Counted from the first letter of the stretch, positions 32,588 to 41,707 are shown. The stretch: 64,000 nt of DNA from an uncultured Dokdonia sp. (GCA_947503305.1 CANNDF010000004.1:411986-475985), one strand, 5' to 3'. A program made the numbers and translations. Notes: generated by a model not told the origin, from the sequence alone.

Positions 32588-33004
32588 ATGGATAAAGGAT
32601 ATGAAAAAGAGCAATTTAAGAGCTTAAGTATTAAAGCTTCGGTAGCAGCTAAATTCAATGGATTTTGTAAAGAAATGTCACTTTCAAAATCGATGACCTT
32701 ATTGGTTATGATTGAGTTTTTTGAAGAAAACTGCATTTCGCCAATAGAGTCTATGGGTCCAAATATGGAGACATTAGAGAAGCGGATTTCACTTCTTATT
32801 AAAAAACGAATGAATGGAATGATTGCCATAATGAAAGACATCGAAAAGAACCAAACCAAACCGACAGTAGCAATGCTACAATCACTTTTCGAACAAGCTG
32901 AACCAAAGAAGAAAGTACGAATGGTGGAGAAAAATGACCCTTATCTGGAGAAAGACGTTCGCTTTCGCGAAAAGAAATATTTGAATAACAATGATGATGC
33001 ATAG
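32588..33004 (+). CDS. BfmA/BtgA-type mobilization protein
   Basis: The 138-residue protein begins MDKGYEKEQFKSLSIKASVAAKFNGFCKEMSLSKSMTLLVMIEFF, the ribbon-helix-helix-like start typical of the BfmA/BtgA mobilization family in Bacteroidota elements. A coiled-coil-like middle (ETLEKRISLLIKKRMNGMIAIMKDIEKNQTKP) follows. Such proteins bind the transfer origin as relaxosome accessories. An imperfect palindrome copy at 32961 alters its C-terminus (DVRFREKK). The stop overlaps the next start by 1 bp. Confidence 0.75.
   Translation: MDKGYEKEQFKSLSIKASVAAKFNGFCKEMSLSKSMTLLVMIEFFEENCISPIESMGPNMETLEKRISLLIKKRMNGMIAIMKDIEKNQTKPTVAMLQSLFEQAEPKKKVRMVEKNDPYLEKDVRFREKKYLNNNDDA
32961..32973. repeat. Imperfect GCTTTCGCGAAA palindrome, copy 6
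   Basis: GCTTTCGCGAAAAG lacks the closing GC symmetry. It lies in the mobilization gene in a different reading frame from copies 3-5 and is read as FREK. Confidence 0.5.
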
Positions 33005-33675
33005 TGAAAAGTGTAAACTACATTATTCACCTCAATACCGTATTGGAAATATTCAATAACGATAAACGTATTAAACAAGGACATATCACATTATATATGG
33101 CCTTCTTTTATTTATGGAATAAAAAGTTTTTTAAAGAGACCTTAAGCATAAATCGGGAGCTCATAATGGAAAGGGCAAAGATTAAATCTAAAACGACGTA
33201 TCATAATCATTTGCGAGATTTAGATGCCTGGGGATATCTTACCTACTATCCATCATATCATCCATCAAGAGGTTCTAAAATTAAGATGACCAGAGCTTGT
33301 CCCAAAAGTGGTACAACCATAAGTACACAAGAAGTCCAAATTTTGGCTAACTGCGTTCCAAAACCTAGCCAAAAATTGGTAACTTCTATAAAACATAAAA
33401 CAAAAGAAAACTTAAATAAACAGCCCAAAGTTATTTTTAATGAAAGTGAAGTGGCTTTATTTTTCAAGAAGAATAATTGGCCAGAGATAGAAGCAAGAAA
33501 ATTCTATTTCTTCATTAAATCAAAAAAGTGGAAAACAGATAATTGGCAGACGATAGCTAAGATTTTTGCTAAAAATAATTTTAAGTTGAAAGAACCAAAA
33601 AAGACAAGTACAATTTCTGGCTATGTAGAAAAACTAAGAAATGATGAGGATAAAGACTACCGAATGCCTCTTTAG
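33004..33675 (+). CDS. Winged-helix-like protein of the mobilizable element
   Basis: The 223-residue basic protein has an N-terminal helix-turn-helix-type region (GHITLYMAFFYLWNKKFFKETL, SINRELIMERAKIKSKTTYHNHLRDLDAWGYLTYYPS). This is the shape of replication-initiator or regulator winged helices. The C-terminal part is Lys-rich (FFKKNNWPEIEARKFYFFIKSKKWKTDNWQ). Proteins like this usually lie between bfmA-type genes and the integrase in Bacteroidota elements. The role is unproven; DNA binding is likely. Translationally coupled to the upstream gene. Confidence 0.6.
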   Translation: MKSVNYIIHLNTVLEIFNNDKRIKQGHITLYMAFFYLWNKKFFKETLSINRELIMERAKIKSKTTYHNHLRDLDAWGYLTYYPSYHPSRGSKIKMTRACPKSGTTISTQEVQILANCVPKPSQKLVTSIKHKTKENLNKQPKVIFNESEVALFFKKNNWPEIEARKFYFFIKSKKWKTDNWQTIAKIFAKNNFKLKEPKKTSTISGYVEKLRNDEDKDYRMPL

Positions 33676-33681
33676 AAACCT

Positions 33682-34926
33682 CTATTTTATTTTTCTTTCT
33701 GTTACTAAAACCGAAGCCTTCATTTTAGCCTTAAGTATCTTCATATCATCACTCACCTTTCTATCCAAAATTTTTGCGTAATGCTGCGTAGTTCTTAAAG
33801 ACTTGTGACCAAGCATTTTACTTACAGATTCAATAGGCACACCATTAGATAATGTTACCGTAGTTGCAAAAGTGTGTCTAGCCAAATGAAAAGTGAGGTT
33901 TTTATGAATCTTACAGAGAGTGGCAATTTCTTTTAAATAAGCATTCATTTTCTGGTTGCTCAAAACAGGAAGTAATCTACCCCTATTTGAAACATCTGGA
34001 TGTTCATTATACTTATCCAATATTTCGAGAGCAGTTGGCAACAAAGGAATACTACTTCGAGTATCGGTTTTTGAGCGCTTTATTTTAATCCATTTATCCC
34101 CATCTATACCAAGTACAATATCATTACGAGAAAGCTTTTTTACATCTGCATAAGCAAGTCCAGTAAAGCAAGAAAAAAGAAATATGTCTTTTACTTGGTC
34201 TAAACGCTCAGTATGTAATTCTTTTTCGACCATTTTTTGAATTTCTTTTTCTGTTAGAAACTCTCTTTCAACAATTTTAAGTTTCGCTTTCCAATTCAAA
34301 AACGGGTCTTTACTAATCCAATCGTTAGCAAGAGCGATACGGACGATTTTCTTAAAATTGGTCACATACTTTATAGCTGTATTATGTGCACACTTTCGTT
34401 CTGTCTTTAAATAATATTCTAATCCTGAAATAAATTTATGGTCAATATCCTTAACAGGAATATCCGCTGTTTTATATTCGAGATTAATATAATTTTCAAC
34501 GTGCTTCTTGGCAGTTTTATATCGTTCTATTGTACCAGGAGCAAATTCTTTTCCAACTAAACGTTCAATCTTATCGTTATGATTTTGAAAAATTTCAAGC
34601 AGCATTTTATGCTTTATCCCTTTACCTTGGTAAATACTCTTTATAATATCTGCAGTTATTAATTCTCGATTGTCAGATAGTGTTTCGTGTATTTTATAAA
34701 TTTTAGCCTTAATAGAACCCATATACCTATTTAATTCACGAACATTAGCTGTAGTTCCACGAACTCTTCCCCCTTCAGAATTCCATCTAGTCAAAAGTAC
34801 CTTGCGCTTGATACTACATTCACTTCGTTTACCATTTACAGTAATTCTTAGGTAAATAGGGGCATTACCATTCTTATCGATGTCGTTCCCTCTTGGGTAA
34901 AATAGTACTGAGAATGTAGTTTGCAT
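33682..34926 (-). CDS. Tyrosine recombinase/integrase of the island
   Basis: A 414-residue integrase. It has an N-terminal arm-binding domain, a SAM-like core-binding domain (residues ~100-200) and a catalytic domain. Box I is FTGLAYADVKKL, without the usual arginine, as I recall for several Bacteroidota integrases such as IntDOT. Box II is HLARHTFATTVTLSNGVPIESVSKMLGHKS, and the nucleophile Tyr is in TQHYAKI. It faces away from tRNA-Ser and starts 238 bp from it. Repeats of GGTGCGTG/TACGCACC just upstream of its start are likely its arm sites. It should integrate into and excise from the tRNA 3' end. Confidence 0.92.
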   Translation of the reverse strand: MQTTFSVLFYPRGNDIDKNGNAPIYLRITVNGKRSECSIKRKVLLTRWNSEGGRVRGTTANVRELNRYMGSIKAKIYKIHETLSDNRELITADIIKSIYQGKGIKHKMLLEIFQNHNDKIERLVGKEFAPGTIERYKTAKKHVENYINLEYKTADIPVKDIDHKFISGLEYYLKTERKCAHNTAIKYVTNFKKIVRIALANDWISKDPFLNWKAKLKIVEREFLTEKEIQKMVEKELHTERLDQVKDIFLFSCFTGLAYADVKKLSRNDIVLGIDGDKWIKIKRSKTDTRSSIPLLPTALEILDKYNEHPDVSNRGRLLPVLSNQKMNAYLKEIATLCKIHKNLTFHLARHTFATTVTLSNGVPIESVSKMLGHKSLRTTQHYAKILDRKVSDDMKILKAKMKASVLVTERKIK

Positions 34927-34927
34927 C

Positions 34928-35062
34928 GGTGCGTGTATTTTGTTCCATCTAAAGATACAAAAAATAGAAACGTAAATTACGTGTAAACCCTTATTAAACA
35001 GTAGTTAACGAAATAATAGGTGCGTATTTTAGTATAAAAAATCACGCACCGAACACCGCACC
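34928..35062. repeat. Right-end integrase arm-type sites
   Basis: GGTGCGTG at 34928, GGTGCGTA at 35019, CACGCACC at 35043 and CCGCACC at 35056 are variants of the TACGCACC motif seen at the left end. The stretch 35019-35033 is the exact inverted copy of the 15 bp at 11528-11542. The region also contains the integrase promoter. Confidence 0.6.
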
Positions 35063-35108
35063 TTTTATTTGATATTATATAGCTTTATTTGATATTTAGT
35101 AAAATTAA

Positions 35109-35141
35109 AAAAGCCCATAAACATAATGTTTACGGGCTTTT
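35109..35141 (-). terminator. Terminator supplied by the island behind tRNA-Ser
   Basis: AAGCCCATAAAC, four bases, GTTTACGGGCTT forms a stem. On the minus strand it is followed by a T-run. It stands 23 bp behind the tRNA 3' end and replaces the original terminator now at 11431. Confidence 0.75.
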
Positions 35142-35163
35142 AGTGGAATTTGGTAATTCCTAA

Positions 35164-35176
35164 GCGGAGAAAGAGG
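35164..35176 (-). repeat. Right attachment repeat of the island (tRNA 3' end)
   Basis: GCGGAGAAAGAGG overlaps the last 12 nt of tRNA-Ser and matches 11462-11474 exactly. Confidence 0.75.
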
Positions 35177-35249
35177 GATTCGAACCCCCGGAGGTGTGAC
35201 CCTCAACAGTTTTCAAGACTGCCGCATTCGACCACTCTGCCATTTCTCC
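35165..35249 (-). tRNA. tRNA-Ser(UGA)
   Basis: On the minus strand the acceptor stem GGAGAAA pairs with TTTCTCC, with discriminator G. The anticodon loop CTTGAAA carries UGA, closed by CAGT/ACTG. There is a long class II variable arm (GAGG, GTCACA, CCTC) and a T-arm with GGTTCGAATCC. Length is 85 nt and CCA is not fully encoded. The 3' end is the attachment site of the island. Confidence 0.95.
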
Positions 35250-35434
35250 TTGAGTGCCTCATCAAGGTATTTCCTTGAATGCGGGTGCAAATATAAGACC
35301 CTTTTTTCTTTATAGAAAAGCTTTTCTGTGAATTTTCAAAATTAATTATGTTGAGACTCTACCTTTATGTAGGTATGAATCCTATAAAGTCATTGCCTAC
35401 TTTGCTATAGCTAACATTTTATAGGTTCTTTTTT

Positions 35435-35448
35435 GCTTTCGCGAAAGC
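35435..35448. repeat. GCTTTCGCGAAAGC palindrome, copy 7
   Basis: A perfect copy between tRNA-Ser and the 3' end of the Crp-type gene, followed by GTAC. Confidence 0.8.
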
Positions 35449-35470
35449 GTACCCTTTATTCTTAATACCT

Positions 35471-36034
35471 TTATTTTCCCTTCCGTAATCTACTTAATGT
35501 TTCTTGTGTGATACCTAGATGACTCGCTACAATACGCAATGGAATACGATGGTAAATGGATGCATAGTTTTTTAAAAAAGTATCATGCTTTTCTCTGGCT
35601 GTCGAAAATCGGATTGATGCCAGATGATCTAAAGTGATACTAAAGAGATGAAGGATTTCGCCTTTAAAATAGCAATCGAGCTCTGGGAATGTATTTGATA
35701 AATAGGTGTAGTCGTCTATAGATAGGGTCCATACAGTCGTTTCTTCAATGGCATCCATAGTGTAATAATCGATTTCTTGTTTTAAAAAACTTCTAGGGGA
35801 GTTTATCCATTGGGTTTCACTAGAAAAATACTCGGTGATTTCTTTGTCATTTTTAGAGAAATAGAGCCTCATGATTCCTTTTTCTATAAAAAAATAGTCT
35901 GTACTTATTTGTTTTGCATTAAGTACGATTTCTTTCTTTTTAAAAGTCTGTCTGGACATTCTTTCTTTAAGTTCTTTTTTTATTTCATCAGATACAAAAA
36001 GATGCTCTGATAATATATCATAGAGTTTTTCCAT
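35471..36034 (-). CDS. Crp/Fnr-family transcriptional regulator
   Basis: The 187-residue protein has a cyclic-nucleotide-binding-type roll (VLNAKQISTDYFFIEKGIMRLYFSKNDKEITEYFSS) and a C-terminal helix-turn-helix (RIPLRIVASHLGITQETLSRLRKGK). It has no cysteine cluster and no evident cAMP pocket. It is the last gene of a same-strand group after an amidohydrolase and a serine hydrolase, and may control them. An FNR-like dyad at 40182 is a possible target. Confidence 0.85.
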   Translation of the reverse strand: MEKLYDILSEHLFVSDEIKKELKERMSRQTFKKKEIVLNAKQISTDYFFIEKGIMRLYFSKNDKEITEYFSSETQWINSPRSFLKQEIDYYTMDAIEETTVWTLSIDDYTYLSNTFPELDCYFKGEILHLFSITLDHLASIRFSTAREKHDTFLKNYASIYHRIPLRIVASHLGITQETLSRLRKGK

Positions 36035-36093
36035 TTTTAATATCTATTGAGATTGAAAATTAGAGTCTTTGCTAATTGATGTATAAGTAATTG

Positions 36094-37665
36094 TTAGTCA
36101 GCAAACTGGACTCGTATCAATGGGCTATCAACAAGGCTGTAAAACTGTTTGATATTCATATGAAAACTAGAACTCATGGACTCGGTAAATTCTTTATGTT
36201 TTTGAAGGGTAGCGTTGTTATAGTATAGGCCATTCATAAATACTCCATGAATTGTTTTTGAATTACGAATATCTTCTAAAGGGTTTTTATCCAGAATAAC
36301 CATATCGGCTATTTTACCTATTTCAATACTACCAAAGTCTCTTTCTTTTTTTACAAATTGTGCTGGTATCATCGTAGCACTTCGTAAAGCTTCCAGATTT
36401 GACAAACCACTCTTTGTTAGGTCTTCTAACTCGTTATGTACACTAAATCCTGGGAATATATAGCTGTCTGTTACATCTGTACCGACCATAATAGGTACAT
36501 TATAGGTATGTGCTAATGCTATCTGGCTACGTACCTTGTTATAAAATTTCTGACTTGTCTGACTTGAATCTGCAAGGTTTCTTTTTTTATTACTTGCGAT
36601 ATCAAATGACCACCATAAATTTTTTCTAACAGAAGAAATATATTTTACATTTTTATTATTTAAATAGGATTCTTTATGCGCATTTGATTCAAATTTTAGT
36701 GTTTGCAGGGTAGGGGTCCAATAGGCATTTTTTTCTGCCATTAATCGCATTAATTTTTTTGCTTTTGTTTCATCAAACTCAGCAACCATTTCTTTTTTAT
36801 AATAGCTGTAGTTTTTACGCCAGTTTGGACTTACCCGTAAGCTATCGGCATGTGGGAAACAATCAAACATAAAAATGCGCCCATGCTCAAAACTTCGCTG
36901 TCCTAATGTCACTGCTTCTTCTAAGGTTACAAACATAGGTTTGTGTCCTGCCAGATGCATATCGTATCTGGGGGCTTGTCTCGCTAATTCTCGGTAAGAC
37001 TCGGGCTTGATCTGTTGGTAGACCTTTATAAAATCTACCTCTTTTTCTTTATAGTATTCTAATAGTGGAATTACATCTTGTATGGAATTTAAAGTAAAGA
37101 AATCTGGTGCTCCACCTGGTACAGATTTTTCACCATCTATTTGATAACTACTCTGAAGCACATATCTAGGGGTTACTCGGGTATTACGTGCTAACTCTTT
37201 ATTCCAGAGAAGGCGTTGCTCGCTACCTGCCCAATAGGAATCTTCTTCATGCAAGGTACCAGACATATCTCTAATCCCAGTAACGCCGTTTGCAATATAT
37301 AAAGGGTGATGCAACCATTCTGAATGTTTATTGGAATGTGTATGCATATCCCAGAGTCCAGGAATTATATATTTACCAGATCCATTAATTGTAAACTCTT
37401 TTCCTGTTATAGGAATCCTTCCAGAAGGCGCAATGGATGTAATTCTGTTATCGGATATTACGATATCTCTATTTTCTAAAAGTATTCCTGTTTTTACATC
37501 TACAATAGTGATAGATTCTATTAAAATAATATCATGTTTTTGTGGCGTTTCTAGCTGTGGCAATGGCCAGTTTAATGCAATTACAAAAATGACAGATGCT
37601 AGTATAAAAAAATAGAAAGACCCTAAAATTCCTTTTTTTATTATTTTTTTTATTTTATGTTTCAT
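36094..37665 (-). CDS. Membrane-anchored metal-dependent amidohydrolase
   Basis: A 523-residue protein. An N-terminal membrane helix (GILGSFYFFILASVIFVIALNW) is followed by a TIM-barrel amidohydrolase with metal ligands in GLWDMHTHSN and a histidine in HLAGHKP. Another lies in SFEHGRIFMFD, and an Asp in IMVGTDVTDSYIFPGFSVHNELEDL. The final GSIEIGKIADMVILDKNPLEDI is the family's closing strand. It likely hydrolyses a cyclic amide, peptide or ester in the periplasm (imidazolonepropionase/prolidase-like). It is 9 bp downstream of the serine hydrolase gene, in one operon. Confidence 0.88.
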   Translation of the reverse strand: MKHKIKKIIKKGILGSFYFFILASVIFVIALNWPLPQLETPQKHDIILIESITIVDVKTGILLENRDIVISDNRITSIAPSGRIPITGKEFTINGSGKYIIPGLWDMHTHSNKHSEWLHHPLYIANGVTGIRDMSGTLHEEDSYWAGSEQRLLWNKELARNTRVTPRYVLQSSYQIDGEKSVPGGAPDFFTLNSIQDVIPLLEYYKEKEVDFIKVYQQIKPESYRELARQAPRYDMHLAGHKPMFVTLEEAVTLGQRSFEHGRIFMFDCFPHADSLRVSPNWRKNYSYYKKEMVAEFDETKAKKLMRLMAEKNAYWTPTLQTLKFESNAHKESYLNNKNVKYISSVRKNLWWSFDIASNKKRNLADSSQTSQKFYNKVRSQIALAHTYNVPIMVGTDVTDSYIFPGFSVHNELEDLTKSGLSNLEALRSATMIPAQFVKKERDFGSIEIGKIADMVILDKNPLEDIRNSKTIHGVFMNGLYYNNATLQKHKEFTESMSSSFHMNIKQFYSLVDSPLIRVQFAD

Positions 37666-37674
37666 GATCCTTTT

Positions 37675-38901
37675 TTAGTTAAGAGCGCTATAAATTGTTT
37701 TTCTAAAATCCTTGCGGATTTTAAGTGATGCACGTCCACCCATTTGAGTCATTAATAATGCAACAAAGCCTTCTTTGGGATCTGCAATCATCGTTGTTGT
37801 ATAGGCTCCTTCCCAATAATAACTTCCTTTGCTATAAAGCTCATTGTTTTTTCCTTCTTCTGTAATTATGTTTACGCCAAAACCAAATTTGTTGCCTTTA
37901 CCTAATATCGGATGAAATCCTTTTGGGTAGTCTAAAGCTCCAATTTGATTAGAAGTCATCATTTCAATGGATTTTCTGGAAATAATTTTATTGCCTTTAT
38001 AGTTCCCGTTGTTGAGTAGCATCTGACAAAATTTTATATAATCAGCAGCAGTTGAGATTAAACCACTTCCCCCCATAAAAACTCGATTATAAACTTCCGT
38101 ATCTAAATCTACTTTTTTATTGATAGGTTTTAGCGTGTCCTTTTTTAAAGAGTAGGATCTCACCAACCGATCTATATGGGTTTTATGTGTATTAAACCCT
38201 GTTTCATTCATTTGAAGAGGCGTGAATATATATTCTTTATAGTATGCCTCTAAGGATTGATTTGTCAGGGACTCTATTAAAAACCCAAGGATATCTGTTG
38301 ACGGGCCATACGTAAATTTTTCACCAGGCTGATGTACTAATGGGGTAGTACCTAAAATCTCCATAAAGGTTTTTAAATCTTTCTGTGTTGGATTAAAAAA
38401 GGAAAGCTGCTTTTCTTTATATATTTTTGAAATTACAGGACCGTCATAAGTAAATCCTGCTGTATGATTTAATAAATGTCGTACGGTTACCTTTTGTTTA
38501 CTTTCTATAAGTTGATATTCTTCGGATGTTTGATCAATGACTTTGAGGTCTTTAAATTCTGGGAGGTAGTTTTCTATCGGGTCATCTAAGTCAAAGTATC
38601 CTTTTTCATATAGCTGTAAAGCAGCTACTGTCGTTATCATTTTGGATAACGAAGCAATTTTAAAATAATCTCCATATTGTATTTCTCTTTGTGATTCAAT
38701 ATTAGATACGCCTTGCTTTGTTTTATATATGACGCCTTCTTTAGTTGCGACCATGACAATGGCTCCTTGTAATTTTTGTTGATCAATGTCTTTTTGAAGC
38801 CATGCGTCAATTTGTTTCAGATTATCAAAAGTAGGGGTCTGTGCATAGGTATATATAGATACTGTTAGCACTAAAATAATTACTGTAATACTCGTTTTCA
38901 T
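37675..38901 (-). CDS. Secreted beta-lactamase-fold serine hydrolase
   Basis: The 408-residue protein has a signal peptide (MKTSITVIILVLTVSIYTYAQ). The nucleophile SxxK is in KIASLSKMIT near residue 85, and the second motif is YGPS near residue 198. HTAGFTYDGP and a late EGAYTTTMIADPKEGF region match class C beta-lactamase/esterase-type hydrolases. It may act on esters or D-amino peptides rather than antibiotics. It precedes the amidohydrolase and is probably co-transcribed with it. Confidence 0.88.
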   Translation of the reverse strand: MKTSITVIILVLTVSIYTYAQTPTFDNLKQIDAWLQKDIDQQKLQGAIVMVATKEGVIYKTKQGVSNIESQREIQYGDYFKIASLSKMITTVAALQLYEKGYFDLDDPIENYLPEFKDLKVIDQTSEEYQLIESKQKVTVRHLLNHTAGFTYDGPVISKIYKEKQLSFFNPTQKDLKTFMEILGTTPLVHQPGEKFTYGPSTDILGFLIESLTNQSLEAYYKEYIFTPLQMNETGFNTHKTHIDRLVRSYSLKKDTLKPINKKVDLDTEVYNRVFMGGSGLISTAADYIKFCQMLLNNGNYKGNKIISRKSIEMMTSNQIGALDYPKGFHPILGKGNKFGFGVNIITEEGKNNELYSKGSYYWEGAYTTTMIADPKEGFVALLMTQMGGRASLKIRKDFRKTIYSALN

Positions 38902-39005
38902 TGTTTATGAGTTTCTTTGTTAATACATAACAAAGAACTAGTACTCATAACTCAAGCCTGCAATTATTTATAATACACTATGACGGAATTATAAATTCGT
39001 CAGCC

Positions 39006-40037
39006 TTATTTTATAGAATTTCTGAATTGTGAAGGAGTAGAATTCTCAAATTTTTTAAAGGCAGCATTAAAGGAAGAAAGACTATTAAATCCTACATCAT
39101 AGGCGATAGAAGATATCGTAAATTGCTGCTTTTCATCCTCTCTTAACTTCTTTTTTGCTTCTTCAATGCGATACTTATTAATATAGTTATTGAAGTTTTT
39201 TCCTGTTTGTTCATTGATGACAGAAGAAATTTGATGTGATGTAATCGATGATAATACACTCACTTTATCCAGATGTAAATTTGCATCTAAAAAAAGCTTA
39301 TTTGTAGTAATAATAGTGTCTATAGTTTTGAATAATTGGATATTCTCTTTTTCTTCTCTAAAAACGGAACCATCGTAACTAATGGCATTCAAACGAAATG
39401 CCTTGTAGGTTAAAAAATAAATAGTAAAACTATATATAATAGGTCCTAGAATATAAGGGATTTGATTCTCAAAAATATTTAAGACGTATGAAAACCATAT
39501 GACTGTAACTCCTAAGACAAAGTATTTTCCCCATGTTATGACTATAGATTGTGGTTTTGTTAAAGCGCTACCTTCTTTTGGAATGATAGCCCAAGATGTA
39601 AATATATACCCTATAAAATGTCCGTATACAAACGCCAATAAAATAAAAGACCAAAATACACCGTGATTAATAAACCACTGTTCGGTAGCAAAAACACTGA
39701 TGATTAAGAGGATACTAAAGGGAATGAAGTGTATTAAATCTTTTTTATGATATGAATAGTCAGGACGGGTTATACTCATACAATAAAAGTATAATAATGG
39801 TCCCAAAACCATAAGCATAGATAAGCCTATAAGTATGATTGTAAATTCAAGATCGCTTGCATAGATAAAAAGAACTGACTTCCCAACACGGATTGCCATG
39901 ACAATTAGTAATAGCGCCAGTAGGATATTTGAAAGTGTACGATTTTTTCTAAGAAATAGTAAATAGATTGATAGTACACAACCATGAATTAGTCCAGCAC
40001 CACTTATAATGATCAAAATAATATCTAAAAAACTCAT
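39006..40037 (-). CDS. Membrane-bound AraC-type regulator
   Basis: The 343-residue protein has an N-terminal bundle of about seven membrane helices (residues 1-215) followed by an AraC DNA-binding domain (HLDKVSVLSSITSHQISSVINEQTGKNFNNYINKYRIEEAKKKL and AYDVGFNSLSSFNAAFKKFENSTPSQFR). Such one-component membrane regulators are frequent in Flavobacteriaceae. It is divergent from a paralogous gene at 40471 and upstream of the hydrolase pair, which it may control. Confidence 0.88.
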   Translation of the reverse strand: MSFLDIILIIISGAGLIHGCVLSIYLLFLRKNRTLSNILLALLLIVMAIRVGKSVLFIYASDLEFTIILIGLSMLMVLGPLLYFYCMSITRPDYSYHKKDLIHFIPFSILLIISVFATEQWFINHGVFWSFILLAFVYGHFIGYIFTSWAIIPKEGSALTKPQSIVITWGKYFVLGVTVIWFSYVLNIFENQIPYILGPIIYSFTIYFLTYKAFRLNAISYDGSVFREEKENIQLFKTIDTIITTNKLFLDANLHLDKVSVLSSITSHQISSVINEQTGKNFNNYINKYRIEEAKKKLREDEKQQFTISSIAYDVGFNSLSSFNAAFKKFENSTPSQFRNSIK

Positions 40038-40470
40038 GAGTGTTTTATTATAACAAAGGTATTATTTACAAAAATGAATGCATCATTGGAAACCCATGCA
40101 TTGATATAGCGGGTAAAATTAAGTATTCATATAGTTATCTCTATTTTAAAACAGCATTAATATTTTAAATTTTATTATTTATTGATATAGGTCAAATGTT
40201 TATTCTGCCTAAAAAGAAGATCTTTAAATACTAATTTATGTACTAATTAATGACAGTATTGTAAACAAGAAATTTGAATTGTACCCATCATTGGATACTG
40301 TGATTTTAACAGCCCAAAGTAATACCATTTGTATCCTTACTTGTTTTGAGTACGCTTTCGCGAAAGCATATACATTCCTTACTTTATTCATTTCACTTTT
40401 TGTTAAAGAAGAGTAGGAATAGGTCATAACTTCAGTGTTTCTTTATATTTATGATTTATTAGACTTCTTC
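40038..40470. other. Divergent intergenic region with FNR-like dyad and palindrome
   Basis: It holds TTGATATAGGTCAA (40182-40195), an FNR/CRP-type dyad like those at 2089 and 2112, and palindrome copy 8. The FNR-like site lies about 145 bp upstream of the minus-strand regulator and is a candidate target of the nearby Crp-type protein. No gene is supported. Confidence 0.5.
40354..40367. repeat. GCTTTCGCGAAAGC palindrome, copy 8
   Basis: A perfect copy, extended to the 20-bp palindrome form TACGCTTTCGCGAAAGCATA, between two divergent AraC-type genes. Confidence 0.85.
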
Positions 40471-41595
40471 ATGAATATTGATATTTGGTCAGCTTTAATC
40501 TTAGTTTTTGTTGCTCAGGGGGTATTTACACTCTCTGTATTGCTATTTTCATCAGAGCGAAGAAAAGTACTATCTAATCGCTATTTATGTGCTCTTATAC
40601 TTCTTATGATATGGATTTTAATAGAATTTTTATCAATAAGAAATGCCTTTAAGATCGATATCAATATATTCTATGGTACCCGATATGGTATATGGTTTGC
40701 AATGGGCCCATGTGTATTTTACTATTACAAATCTGTGACTGATAAAAATTGGACTCTCCATTTTAAATCCTTACTACATCTTTTACCATTTATTGTTTTT
40801 GTTGTAGCGATTCCTCTTATCAGTAATGAGTCATTAAGTTCAAGGCAAATACATTATGGTATGCTGGCTGTGTTTGACTATAGGCCAAAGACAGTAACCC
40901 CTTTTGAGTATATATATTCTACAGTTTTTTATCTGCAATTTATACATGTAGGAGTATATCTTTTATACAGTTTCAAAATAATTAAGGGATATACACGACG
41001 TCTTAAAGCAGAATATTCTAGTATTAATGACATATTATGGCTTAAAGTATTTGCAGTTTTATTACTACTGACATTGTTATTTGCTTCTATTTATTTATAC
41101 ATACTTTTTGCTTCAGATGCGTATACAAGAGAGCTAGATTATATATATGTGGTACCTATGGGGGTTTTTATCTATTCAATAGGATATCGATTATCAGGTA
41201 TTAATTGGTTAGCTATAGATATCCCAATTCAAAAATATGCTACCTCCTCTCTTAAAAAAGAGATGAAGTTAAAAGCGTTGACAGATTTGGAGATTTTGAT
41301 GGATAAAGAAAAAGTATTTCTCAAAAATGATTTAAGGCTACAAGAATTAGCTCAGAAGTTAGCCATAAGTAGCCACCATTTATCTCAACTAATTAATGAG
41401 CATTATGGATGTTCCTTTTATGATTTTATTAATCGTAATAGAATTCATGAGTCCAAAATTCTTATACAGTCTCATCCAGAAAAAAACTTGTTACAAATAG
41501 CTTTTGATGCAGGTTTTAATAATAAAACATCCTTTGTGAATGCGTTTAAAAAGTTTGAAAACAAAACGCCGTCAGTATACCGTAAAGAATTGTAA
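40471..41595 (+). CDS. Membrane-bound AraC-type regulator
   Basis: From ATG 40471 (MNIDIWSALILVFVAQGVF) the 374-residue protein has about seven membrane helices and a C-terminal AraC domain (RLQELAQKLAISSHHLSQLINEHYGCSFYDFINRNRIHESKILI and FDAGFNNKTSFVNAFKKFENKTPSVYRKEL). An upstream GTG at 40435 is possible but less likely. It is a paralogue of the divergent gene at 39006 and precedes two YceI genes and a lipoprotein-sorting-like gene, its probable targets. Confidence 0.88.
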   Translation: MNIDIWSALILVFVAQGVFTLSVLLFSSERRKVLSNRYLCALILLMIWILIEFLSIRNAFKIDINIFYGTRYGIWFAMGPCVFYYYKSVTDKNWTLHFKSLLHLLPFIVFVVAIPLISNESLSSRQIHYGMLAVFDYRPKTVTPFEYIYSTVFYLQFIHVGVYLLYSFKIIKGYTRRLKAEYSSINDILWLKVFAVLLLLTLLFASIYLYILFASDAYTRELDYIYVVPMGVFIYSIGYRLSGINWLAIDIPIQKYATSSLKKEMKLKALTDLEILMDKEKVFLKNDLRLQELAQKLAISSHHLSQLINEHYGCSFYDFINRNRIHESKILIQSHPEKNLLQIAFDAGFNNKTSFVNAFKKFENKTPSVYRKEL

Positions 41596-41707
41596 CTGTT
41601 AAATTCTCGCCAAATTTACTTCATATATAGACAACCTTTATAAAGATTGTCGAATTCAAGTTTAAGATCAAATAGTATTGTTACTCATTAATCTTAAAAC
41701 TTAAATT

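Larger units (their letters stand above)
11462..35176. mobile_element. 23.7-kb tRNA-Ser integrated island carrying stress and metal genes
   Basis: The element is bounded by 13-bp direct repeats of the tRNA-Ser 3' end. The tyrosine recombinase gene (33682-34926) lies next to the tRNA, and a BfmA-type mobilization gene and winged-helix-like gene precede it. Both ends carry TACGCACC-type repeats, including a 15-bp sequence, ACTAAAATACGCACC, at 11528-11542 and inverted at 35019-35033. No relaxase with HUH motifs and no conjugation apparatus are encoded, so it would need a helper or be a mobilizable or degraded form. Cargo is dominated by stress-type genes. The boundaries are sequence-based; mobility is inferred. 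Confidence 0.75.

Noticed and set aside
11462..35176. Full integrative conjugative element
   Set aside because: No Tra genes, coupling protein or recognisable relaxase are present; only a mobilization accessory and an integrase can be supported.
37675..38901. Antibiotic-resistance class C beta-lactamase
   Set aside because: The fold and SxxK motif are shared by many esterases and peptidases, and the genetic context (amidohydrolase, AraC) does not point to antibiotic resistance.
40236..40427. Minus-strand open frame containing AFAKA
   Set aside because: It is produced by palindrome copy 8 in intergenic DNA; it has no family, no start context and overlaps the upstream region of the 40471 gene.
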